Origin: Mayfieldus sp038040285
GTDB taxonomy: Bacteria > Actinomycetota > Thermoleophilia > Solirubrobacterales > 70-9
Assembly (NCBI GenBank): GCA_038040285.1
Contig: JBBPIN010000062.1
Location: forward strand, 1-7,787
DNA length: 7,787 nucleotides
Reading direction: 5' to 3'
In this document: one piece after another, positions 1 to 7,100 of the stretch
Position numbering within the stretch: position 1 is the first letter of the stretch
Layout of the letters: every line of letters starts with the position of its first letter
Program-made: the position numbers and the translations under genes
The notes under the pieces: generated by a model
The model's input: the letters and a program-made list of their open reading frames with translations, nothing else
Told to the model about the DNA's origin: nothing
The model's database searches: none

Positions 1-849
1 GTCGCCCACAACGAAGCAGCAGGCGGCGAACATCCCGACCGGGAAGACGGACGACCAGCGGCGCACGTCGTAGCGCACGCGACGGTCGAGCGCCACGGCC
101 ACCAGGAGGACCGGCAGCCACAGGAACGTCAGGACCCACAGGGCGAGCGCGGCGCCCCGGAGCACGCCGACGGCCCCGCCCAGGAGGTCGAGGTGGTCCG
201 CGGCCAACGTGATCCGCCCCGCCGCCACGGTGGAGATCGCCAGCGCCCCGCCCGTCACCCAGTGGTCGCCACGACCGATGGCGAGCTGGCGCCGGTCAAA
301 GCGTGACAGGACGAAGGCGTAGAAGCACAGCCCGAGCACGAACGGCACGAGCGCCGCCTCGAGCAGCCAGCCGGCGCGGTACTCGAACGCCAGCACCGCG
401 GCGAGCAGGGCGAGCGACTCGGTGCCCACCGTGAGGACGAAGGAGGCGCCGACCGTCGGAGCCGTCCAGTTGCGCAGCACCGGTGCCAGCAGCCCCAGCC
501 ACAGGATCAGTGCAATGGCAAGCAGGGCAGCGCCCACCCGATGCCAACCCAGCAGCGTCAGCCGCGTACCGAGAACCGCCGTTCCCGCGACCGCGGTGAA
601 GGCGGCGGGCAAGCGCACGTCGCGGCGAAACTGCGCGTGATCGCGCAGGGCCCGGGCAGCCAGCAGCACCCCCAGCGTGAGCCAGATGGCCGCAGCGAGG
701 ACCAGCAGGAGGCGCGACAGCCACTCCTGGCCATCCTGCGACAGAGCCACCGAGACGATGCCGGTGCCCATCACGATCGCGCCGGACGCTGGCGGCACCG
801 CACCGAGGAGCCGATCGAGCCCTACACCCTCCCCGCCCGTCCGGGGCAT
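1..849 (-). CDS. TDT/SLAC1-family (TehA/Mae1/SSU1-like) membrane anion channel or transporter, C-terminus cut by window edge
   Basis: The frame is open from ATG 849 to base 1 (283 residues) with no stop, so the 3' end lies outside the window. It is a polytopic membrane protein with about nine hydrophobic segments visible (roughly 21-38, 44-67, 81-99, 104-126, 135-155, 162-182, 197-215, 227-254, 267-282); the TehA/SLAC1 fold has ten. The first segment carries PPASGAIVMGTGIVSVA, like the P..F..VMGTGI motif of TDT proteins. The last visible segment, RRWSSVFPVGMFA, matches the conserved W-S-x-x-FP-x-GM/T block of the same family. Members move small anions or organic acids: malate (Mae1), sulfite (SSU1), chloride/nitrate (plant SLAC1/SLAH), tellurite-linked TehA. 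Substrate cannot be read from sequence. It sits 37 bases after the small cysteine protein on the same strand, so probably in the nar operon, where nitrate or nitrite is a reasonable guess. No Shine-Dalgarno is seen and no other ATG/GTG/TTG lies in frame just upstream, so the start is moderately sure. Confidence 0.85.
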   Translation of the reverse strand, partial: MPRTGGEGVGLDRLLGAVPPASGAIVMGTGIVSVALSQDGQEWLSRLLLVLAAAIWLTLGVLLAARALRDHAQFRRDVRLPAAFTAVAGTAVLGTRLTLLGWHRVGAALLAIALILWLGLLAPVLRNWTAPTVGASFVLTVGTESLALLAAVLAFEYRAGWLLEAALVPFVLGLCFYAFVLSRFDRRQLAIGRGDHWVTGGALAISTVAAGRITLAADHLDLLGGAVGVLRGAALALWVLTFLWLPVLLVAVALDRRVRYDVRRWSSVFPVGMFAACCFVVGD

Positions 850-886
850 CAGCGCAGCGCGCGATACCGTCGCCGGTCGGCGGCGG
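850..886 (-). other. 37-base gap between the small cysteine protein and the TDT gene
   Basis: The only non-coding gap inside the operon. It holds a short GC inverted repeat (CGCC-GACC-GGCG) with no T-run, too small to call a terminator, and no clear Shine-Dalgarno or promoter boxes. Read-through from the nar genes into the TDT gene is the simplest interpretation, but a weak internal promoter cannot be excluded. Confidence 0.4.
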
Positions 887-1123
887 TCACTGGATCGTCG
901 CGGACCCGTCTTCGGAGGCGGGCGAAGCGGTGATCAGGTGGCTCGCTCCGCATGCGGCGCAGCTGATCTCGGCGCTGAGCCGGTCGAGCTCGACGTCGCG
1001 GAGCTCGACCCGGCAGTCACCGAGGCGGTCGCCGCAGGCGGGGCAGGGCTGGTCGCGAGCGCCGTCGCGGATGACGGCGACCGCCAGCTCGAGCCCCGGG
1101 TTGGCGGCCCGCTCGCCGCTCAT
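887..1123 (-). CDS. Small four-cysteine, zinc-ribbon-like protein of unknown function in the nar operon
   Basis: I do not recognise a named family. The 78-residue soluble protein has two CxxC pairs about 25 residues apart: C27/C30 (QPCPACGD) and C55/C58 (ISCAACGASH), plus C37 and H62. CPxCG...CxxCG is the usual spacing logic of a zinc ribbon, so a structural zinc site is the simplest reading; redox or iron binding cannot be excluded. There is no signal peptide or membrane segment. Residues 36-53 are charged and could form the strand or loop region between the knuckles. The ATG overlaps the narI TGA as ATGA, and AGGAGGAGG sits immediately upstream, so co-translation with narI is strongly indicated. 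The reading frame is open upstream through most of narI (to 1801), but that part is Arg/Pro/His-rich shadow. The position suggests an accessory role in Nar assembly, regulation or the partner transporter; this is inference only. Confidence 0.8.
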   Translation of the reverse strand: MSGERAANPGLELAVAVIRDGARDQPCPACGDRLGDCRVELRDVELDRLSAEISCAACGASHLITASPASEDGSATIQ

Positions 1124-1824
1124 CCTCCTCCTGTGCGCGCGGGCGCGTAGCGGCGGCGGTAGAGGATGTAGGGGCGTCCGAGGTACTGGATCGGGTAGCT
1201 CCAGGCGTGCACGAGCCGCGTGAACGGCCAGACCGCGTAGAGCAGCCAGGCCGAGAGCGCGTGGATCTGGTAGATCAGCGGCGGCTCGGTCATCAGCTCG
1301 GGGTTCGGGTCGAGCAGGAAGATTCCGCGGAACCACGGCGCGACCGTCTCGCGGTAGTCGTAGCCGCTGACGAACAGGTTCCAGCCGCTTGTGGCGATGA
1401 CGCCGGTGACGAGCGCGACGGTGAGCGCGCCGTACGCGACGAGGTCGGTGCGCGTGGTGGTGGCGGCGACGCGCGGGAAGCGGAGCCGCCGGTAGAGCAG
1501 GATGACGAAGCCGGCGAGCACGAGCACGCCGGCCAGCGTTCCCGCGGAGACCGAGATCAGGTGGTAGCCCTCCTCGTCGATTCCGAACGCGTCGGGGACG
1601 GCGGCCGGGATGGCGATGCCGATCACGTGGCCCCCGATCGCCATGAAGGTGCCGTAGTGGAAGAGGGTGCTGCCCCAGCGCAGCCATCGGCTCTCGAGCA
1701 TCTGCGTCGAGCGGCTGGTCCACATGAACTGGTCCCGGCGGTAGCGCCAGACGTGGCCGACGACGAAGATCGTGAGCGCGACGTAGGGGATCACCACCCA
1801 CAGCAGGAGCGTGCCCGCGCTCAC
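1120..1824 (-). CDS. narI: Respiratory nitrate reductase gamma subunit (di-heme b, quinol oxidase), complete
   Basis: Integral membrane cytochrome b that oxidises quinol and anchors NarGH. 234 residues with about five hydrophobic segments (roughly 4-24, 52-72, 89-111, 128-148, 184-206). Four heme-ligand histidines align with E. coli: H56 (LFHYG), H66 (GGHVIG), H188 (QIHALSAW) and H206 (RLVHAWSYP), against E. coli H56, H66, H187 and H205. By that homology H66/H188 hold the distal heme bD and H56/H206 the proximal heme bP. The C-terminus ends in a basic stretch (YILYRRRYAPART) expected in the cytoplasm next to NarGH. The start is GTG at 1824, overlapping the narJ stop as GTGA. No Shine-Dalgarno is visible before it, so translation probably depends on coupling to narJ. 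The start is supported because it places H56 and H66 at exactly the E. coli numbers. The stop overlaps the next gene by ATGA. Confidence 0.97.
   Translation of the reverse strand: MSAGTLLLWVVIPYVALTIFVVGHVWRYRRDQFMWTSRSTQMLESRWLRWGSTLFHYGTFMAIGGHVIGIAIPAAVPDAFGIDEEGYHLISVSAGTLAGVLVLAGFVILLYRRLRFPRVAATTTRTDLVAYGALTVALVTGVIATSGWNLFVSGYDYRETVAPWFRGIFLLDPNPELMTEPPLIYQIHALSAWLLYAVWPFTRLVHAWSYPIQYLGRPYILYRRRYAPARTGGG
1124..1132 (-). promoter_or_regulatory. Ribosome binding site (AGGAGGAGG) for the small four-cysteine protein
   Basis: Three AGG units on the minus strand lie directly against ATG 1123, inside the last narI codons. The 5' AGGAGG leaves only three bases of spacing, shorter than usual, but this purine run plus the ATGA overlap with narI supports 1123 as the genuine start of a translated small gene rather than a chance frame. 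Confidence 0.65.
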
Positions 1825-2477
1825 CGGCGCGGCGCGGTGCTCGGCATGACCTCGGGCGGGGCGAACGGCTCGAGCCCGACCTGCTCGGTCGGCGGGCCCT
1901 CGCGCACGAGCTCGGTGACGCCGGCGCGTTCGGCCGCCGAGAGCTCCGGCAGCCCGGCGCAGACGGCGTCGAGCAGGTGCGCGTAGGGGCTTTCCTGGTC
2001 GCGGAGGCTCATGCGGACGAGCTCGATCGCCGACCTGTGCTCGAGCAGCAAGGTCTCTCCCTGCTCGGGCGACGCGAGGGCTGCGAACTCGAGCATCACC
2101 GGCAGGTAGTCGGAGAGCTCGCGGCCCTCAAGCGGAAAGCCGGCCGCCCGGTAGAGCTTCTTCAGCCGCAGTAGTGCCATGCCGCGCTGGCGCTTGTCGC
2201 CGTGGCCGTAGAAGGTCAGGTAGAGGCCGGCGCGCTTCTGCAGGTCGAAGACCTCGACGTAGCTCTGGGCGAGCTCGATCGGCGAGCCGGCGGCCCAGTA
2301 GGCGCAGAAGCGCTCGATCGACTCCTTCTGGCGCGACGGCGGCAGCCCGGCGACCGCGGCGAGGATTTCGTCACGTGCGCCCAGCAGCCGCTCGTCGGGG
2401 TACTGCAGCAGCAGCGATATGACCTTGTAGACAGTCGGGGACGGCGCCGGGGCGCGGCCCTGCCGAAGCCGCGGCAT
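1821..2477 (-). CDS. narJ: Nitrate reductase assembly chaperone (TorD/NarJ family), complete
   Basis: Cytoplasmic system-specific chaperone. In the family it binds apo-NarGH, helps Mo-cofactor insertion and delays membrane docking on NarI; it is not part of the final enzyme. The 218-residue, mostly helical protein shows the NarJ signature around residues 73-115 (YVEVFDLQKRAGLYLTFYG, then RGMALLRLKKLY) and ELSDYLPVMLEF at 120-131. A short Pro/Arg-rich N-terminus (about residues 1-14) precedes the first conserved helix TVYKVISLLLQYPD. A Pro-rich tail of roughly 24 residues follows REGPPTEQVGLEPF, which I take to be poorly ordered. The ATG shares one base with the narH stop (TGATG) and has GGAGG (2486-2482) four bases upstream, a somewhat short spacing. 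The TGA stop lies inside the narI GTG start (GTGA). Identity is secure from both motif and position. Confidence 0.95.
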   Translation of the reverse strand: MPRLRQGRAPAPSPTVYKVISLLLQYPDERLLGARDEILAAVAGLPPSRQKESIERFCAYWAAGSPIELAQSYVEVFDLQKRAGLYLTFYGHGDKRQRGMALLRLKKLYRAAGFPLEGRELSDYLPVMLEFAALASPEQGETLLLEHRSAIELVRMSLRDQESPYAHLLDAVCAGLPELSAAERAGVTELVREGPPTEQVGLEPFAPPEVMPSTAPRR

Positions 2478-4114
2478 CAGGCCTCCGTTTCGGGTGCCGC
2501 CCGCGAGCCGCGCTCGAGCATCTCGACGATGTTGAGTCGCAACGTCCGGTCGTCGGGCTCGTCGTGGTCGGCTGCCTCCGCAGGCATGCGGCCCTCCGCC
2601 ATCTCGGTGAGCATGAAGCTCTCGTTGGTCGCGGGCTCGCTCGCCGGCACCGCCCCGCAGTTGCCGGGACCGCCCTCGAAGTCGAGCCCGCAGGTGCCCT
2701 GCTGCTCCATCAGCCGGCCGGCCAGCTCAGTATGGGCCTGGGGGATCACGTAGCGATCCTCGTACTTGGCGATCGCGAGCAGCCGGTACATCGCCTCGAC
2801 GTCGGCCGGCTCCATCCCGGCCGCCTCGGCCAGGCCGGCGTCCGGTCCCTTGCCGACCTCCTTGCGGCGCATGTAGGAGCGCATCGCGGCGAGCCGTTTG
2901 AGAACGCCGCGGATCACCTCCGCGTCGCCGGCCGAGAGCAGGTTGGCCAGGTAGTCGACCGGTATCCGCAGCGCGTCGATGGCGGGGAACACGTCGTCCG
3001 GGTCGCCGGGCTCGGCGTGCTCGAAGGCGTTCGCGACCGGCGACAGCGGCGGCACGTACCAGACCATCGGCATCGTGCGGAACTCCGGATGCAGCGGCAG
3101 CGCGACGCGATAGCGCAGCGCCAGGGCGTGCACCGGCGAGCGGCGCGCGGCCTCGATCCAGTCGTCGGGGATGCCGTCGCGCGATGCTTGGGCGCGCACC
3201 TCGGGATCCTCCGGGTCGAGGAAGACGCCGAGCTGTGCGTCGAGCAGATCCTTCTCGTCCGGTGTCGAGGCGGCCTCCTCGACCCGATCCGCGTCGTAGA
3301 GGACGAGGCCGAGGTAGCGCAGGCGCCCGACGCAGGTCTCTGAGCAGATCGTCGGCTGCCCCGCCTCGATGCGCGGGTAGCAGAGCGTGCACTTCTCGGC
3401 CTTGCCGGTCTTGTGGTTGAAGTAGACCTTCTTGTAGGGGCAGCCCGACACGCAGAAGCGCCAACCCCGGCACTTCTCCTGATCGACCAGCACGATCCCG
3501 TCCTCCTCGCGCTTGTACATCGCCCCCGACGGGCACGAGGCGACGCAGGAGGGGTTCAGGCAGTGCTCGCAGATCCGCGGCAGGTAGAACATGAACGCCT
3601 GCTCGTACTCGAGCTTGACCTGCTCGCCGAGGCCCTCGAGGTCGGGGTCGCCGAGGGCGTGCTCCGGCGCTCCGGCGAGGTCGTCATCCCAGTTCGGGCC
3701 CCACTTGATGCTCATGTCCTTGCCGGTGAGCTGCGACTTCGGGCGCGCCACCGGGTCGTGCTCGGAGAGCGGCGCCGTGATCAGCTTCTCGTAGTCGTAG
3801 GTCCAGGGCTCGTAGTAGTCGTCGATTTCGGGCAGGTCGGGGTTCCAGAAGATCTGCAGCAGCTTCTTCAGCCGCCCACCGGCCTTGAGGCGAAGGCGAC
3901 CCTTGCGGTCGAGCTCCCAGCCGCCCTGCCACTCCTCCTGGTCCTCCCAGCGCTTCGGGTAGCCGAGCCCGGGCTTCGTCTCGACGTTGTTGAACCACAT
4001 GTACTCGGCGCCGTGGCGGTTGGTCCAGACCTGCTTGCAGGTCACGCTGCAGGTGTGACAGCCGATGCACTTGTCGAGGTTCATGACCATCCCGACCTGG
4101 GCCTTGACGTGCAT
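2477..4114 (-). CDS. narH: Respiratory nitrate reductase beta subunit (four Fe-S clusters), complete
   Basis: Electron-transfer subunit linking NarI hemes to NarG. The 545-residue protein carries four cysteine groups: C16/C19/C22/C26 (CIGCHTCSVTC), C182/C185/C190/C194 (CEHCLNPSCVASC), C215/W218/C221/C225 (CRGWRFCVSGC) and C242/C245/C257/C261. Trp218 replaces a cysteine, the NarH hallmark that makes one cluster [3Fe-4S] rather than [4Fe-4S]. The block MVWYVPPLSP and the following helix region (PVDYLANLLSAGD) match E. coli NarH. The C-terminal part is longer than in E. coli (about 512 residues in total) and includes two further cysteines near residues 474 and 486, also paired in the E. coli tail. 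The start is ATG at 4114, sharing one base with the narG stop (TGATG) and preceded by a full Shine-Dalgarno. The frame stays open upstream to 4342, but that extension is Arg/His/Pro-rich shadow of narG and is not used. The stop overlaps the narJ start by one base. Confidence 0.98.
   Translation of the reverse strand: MHVKAQVGMVMNLDKCIGCHTCSVTCKQVWTNRHGAEYMWFNNVETKPGLGYPKRWEDQEEWQGGWELDRKGRLRLKAGGRLKKLLQIFWNPDLPEIDDYYEPWTYDYEKLITAPLSEHDPVARPKSQLTGKDMSIKWGPNWDDDLAGAPEHALGDPDLEGLGEQVKLEYEQAFMFYLPRICEHCLNPSCVASCPSGAMYKREEDGIVLVDQEKCRGWRFCVSGCPYKKVYFNHKTGKAEKCTLCYPRIEAGQPTICSETCVGRLRYLGLVLYDADRVEEAASTPDEKDLLDAQLGVFLDPEDPEVRAQASRDGIPDDWIEAARRSPVHALALRYRVALPLHPEFRTMPMVWYVPPLSPVANAFEHAEPGDPDDVFPAIDALRIPVDYLANLLSAGDAEVIRGVLKRLAAMRSYMRRKEVGKGPDAGLAEAAGMEPADVEAMYRLLAIAKYEDRYVIPQAHTELAGRLMEQQGTCGLDFEGGPGNCGAVPASEPATNESFMLTEMAEGRMPAEAADHDEPDDRTLRLNIVEMLERGSRAAPETEA
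2482..2486 (-). promoter_or_regulatory. Ribosome binding site for narJ
   Basis: GGAGG on the minus strand within the 3' end of narH, four bases before ATG 2477. The spacing is slightly short, but the site coincides with the TGATG stop/start overlap, so reinitiation by ribosomes finishing narH is likely. Confidence 0.6.
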
Positions 4115-7100
4115 CAGTAGACGACCTCCTGGGAGCGCTTGCGGATGACCGTGACCTCGTCGCGCTGCGAGCCGGTCGGCCCGTAGTAGTTGAAGCCGAA
4201 GCACAGCTGGGCGTAGCCGCCGATGAAGTGGCTGGGCTTCATCACGATGCGGGTGAGCGAGTTGTTCGTGCCGCCGCGCTTGTCGTTCAGCTCGGTGCGC
4301 GGGACGTTCACGTGGCGGTCCTTGGCGTGGTACATGAGACACGTGCCCTCGGGCACCCGATGCGTGACCACGGCCCGGCAGGCAATCACGCCGTTGCGGT
4401 TATATGCCTCGATCCACTCGTTGTCGCGCACGCCGATCCGCTCGGCGTCCTCGCGGCTCATCCAGATCACCGGTCCGCCGCGGAACAGGGTGAGCATGTG
4501 CAGGTTGTCCTGGTACTCGGAGTGGATCGACCACTTCGAGTGTGGCGTCAGGTAGCGCAGCGTGACCTCGAGCCGCCCCTCCTCGCGCAGCCCCTGCTCG
4601 CCGAAGTGGCGGCGGTAGTGAAGCGGCGGATGGAACGTCGGCAGGCCGTCGCCGAGCTCCTGGATCCAGGCGTGGTCGAGGTAGAAGTGCTGGCGCCCGC
4701 TGAGCGTGTGCCAGGGCTTGAGGCGCTCGACGTTGATCGTGAACGGCGCGTAGCGGCGGCCGTGCGCCTCGATTCCCGACCACTCGGGAGAGGTGAGCAC
4801 CGTGCGCGGCTGGGTCTGGGTGTCCTGAAACGTGATCCGGTCCCCGGCGCGCGGCTCGGCGAGGTCGGCCAGCGGCAGGCCCACGCGCTTCTCCAGCGAG
4901 CGGAAGCCCTCGACGGCGATGCGTCCGTTGGTCGTCCCTGAGAGCGCCAGGATCGCCTCGCACGCCTGCTCGGCGAGCTCGAGCGAGGGCTGGCCGTCAC
5001 CGGCGCCGCCGCGCACGACGCCGTTCTTGCGGCGCAGGTAGTCGACCTCCTCGACCGGCTTCCAGCTCGCGCCCTTGACGGCGTTGCCCTGCTCCTCGAG
5101 CAGCGGGCCGAGCGCCGCCATCTTCTCGGCCACCGCGCCATAGTCGCGCTCGACCTCGATCAGCTTCGGCATCGTCCGCCCCGGGACCGGCTCGCACTCG
5201 CCGGCCTTCCAGTCGCGCACCTCGCCGTACGGCTGGGCGATCTCGTCCTGCGTGTCGTGGAGGAGCGGAGCGGCGATCAGGTCACGGCGCACCCCGAGGT
5301 GCTTCGCCGCCAGTCGCGAGAACGACGCCCCGATGCGCTGGAACGCATCCCAGTCGGTCTTCGCCTCCCAGGGCGGCGGGATCGCCTGGCTGAAGGCGTG
5401 TACGAACGGGTGCATGTCGGTCGAGGAGAGGTCGTACTTCTCGTACCAGGTCGCCGCCGGCAGCACGACGTCGGAGAACAGGCAGTTGCCCGTCATCCGG
5501 AAGTCGATCGTCGTCAGCAGGTCGAGCTTGCCCTCTGGGGCCTCGTCGCGCCAGACGACCTCGGCGGGCCGCAGCTCGGGCGGGGTCTCGTCCGCGCTCT
5601 GGGCCGACTCGGTCGTGCCGAGCAGGTGCTTGAGGATGTACTCGTGGCCCTTGCCCGAGGACCCGAGCACGTTCGCCCGCCAGACGGTGAGCACGCGCGG
5701 GAAGTTCTCGGGGGCGTCCGGGTCCTCCGCGGCAAAGTGCAGCCGCCCCTCGCGAAGCTCGCGCACTACGTGCTCGGCCGCCGGCACGCCGGCGCGCTTC
5801 GCCTCGTCGGTCAGGTCGAGGGGGTTGCGGTCAAAGCTCGGGAACGACGGCATCCAGCCCAGCCGCGCCGCGAGCGCGTTGCAGTCGGCGAACTGGCGAC
5901 CGGTGAAGAGGCCGCGGCCGAGCGGGGAGGCGAGCTCCTCGGCCGAGAAGCCCTCGTAGCGCCACTGGTCGGACGCCATGTACCAGAACGGCGTAGCGGC
6001 CTGCTGGCGCGGCGGACGCGTCCAGTCGAGCGCGAACGCCAGCGACTGCCAGCCCGTGAACGGGCGCACCTTCTCCTGCCCCACGTAGTGGGCCCAGCCG
6101 CCGCCGTTCACCCCCTCGCAGCCGCACAGCACCAGCAGGCTGAGAAACGTCCGGTAGGTCTGGTCGGAGTGATACCAGTGGTTGGTGCCCGCGCCCATGC
6201 AGATCATCGAGCGGCCATTCGTCTGCTCGGCGTTGCGCGCGAACTCCCGCGCGATGCGGATGGCGAGCCTGGCGTCGACGGAGGTGATCTCCTCCTGCCA
6301 CGCGGGCGTGTACGGCTGCTCGGGATCGTCGTAGCCGGCCGGCCAGTCGCCCGGCAGGCCCTCGCGCTCGACGCCGTACTGCGCGAGCATCAGGTCGAAG
6401 ACCGTCGTCACCAGACATCCCGCGACGCGGATCGCCGGCACACCGCGGCGCAGCACGCTGCCGCCCTCCGTCGCCCCGACGTCGAACCGCGGCAGGTCGA
6501 CCGCCACCGACTCCTCGTGCCGGCCGTGGAGGGTGAGCGCCGGCTCGAGCTCGCCGAGGTCGAGGTTCCAGCGGCCCTCGTCTTCGGCCGCGTAGCGGGC
6601 GCCGATCGAGCCGTTTGGAACGGCCGGCTCGCCGGTGACCTCGTCCAGCACGACGGTCTTCCACTCGGCGTGCTCGCCGCCGTGGCCGTCGAGGTCGGCG
6701 GCGCGCAGGAAGCGATCCGGCACGTGGGCGTCCTCTCGCTCGCGCAGCGTCACGAGCATCGACAGGTCGGTGAAGCGGCGCGCGTAGGTCTGGAAGTACG
6801 GGACCTGCCGGTCGACGTAGAACTCCTTGAGGATCACATGGCCCATGGCCATCGCCAGCGCGGCGTCGGTGCCGGGCTGCGCCGGAAGCCACTGGTCGGC
6901 GAACTTCGTGTGGTCTGAGTAATCCGGCGAGACCACCACGACCTTCTGCCCCCGGTAGCGCGCCTCGGTCATGAAGTGCGCATCTGGCGTGCGGGTGATC
7001 GGCAGGTTGGTGCCCCAGATGATCAGGTAGCTCGCGTTCCACCAGTCAGCAGACTCCGGCACGTCGGTCTGGTCGCCCCACATCTGCGGTGAGGCCGGCG

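Noticed and set aside
862..884. GC inverted repeat as a terminator after the small cysteine gene
   Set aside because: The stem is only about four base pairs with no following T-run, well within chance for such GC-rich DNA.
296..933. Several plus- and minus-strand frames of 70 to 157 codons in the left part
   Set aside because: They overlap the TDT membrane protein and small cysteine gene in other phases. None has a family motif, while the minus-strand frame from 849 gives a clear polytopic protein with TDT signatures.
1124..1801. Long upstream extension of the small cysteine protein (frame open to 1801)
   Set aside because: This part is the out-of-frame shadow of narI; the extension is Arg/Pro/His-rich and the ATG at 1123 with its ribosome binding site and ATGA overlap explains the gene.
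4115..4342. Possible 76-residue N-terminal extension of NarH
   Set aside because: It overlaps the conserved C-terminus of NarG, its sequence is Arg/His/Pro-rich without motifs, and the strong Shine-Dalgarno and E. coli cysteine numbering fix the start at 4114.
5257..6918. A 553-codon open frame on the plus strand, antisense to narG
   Set aside because: It lies wholly inside the strongly conserved narG reading frame. Its translation is Arg/Val/Ala/His-rich with no recognisable motif, as expected for the complement of a high-GC3 gene. Stops are rare in that phase, so length alone is not evidence.
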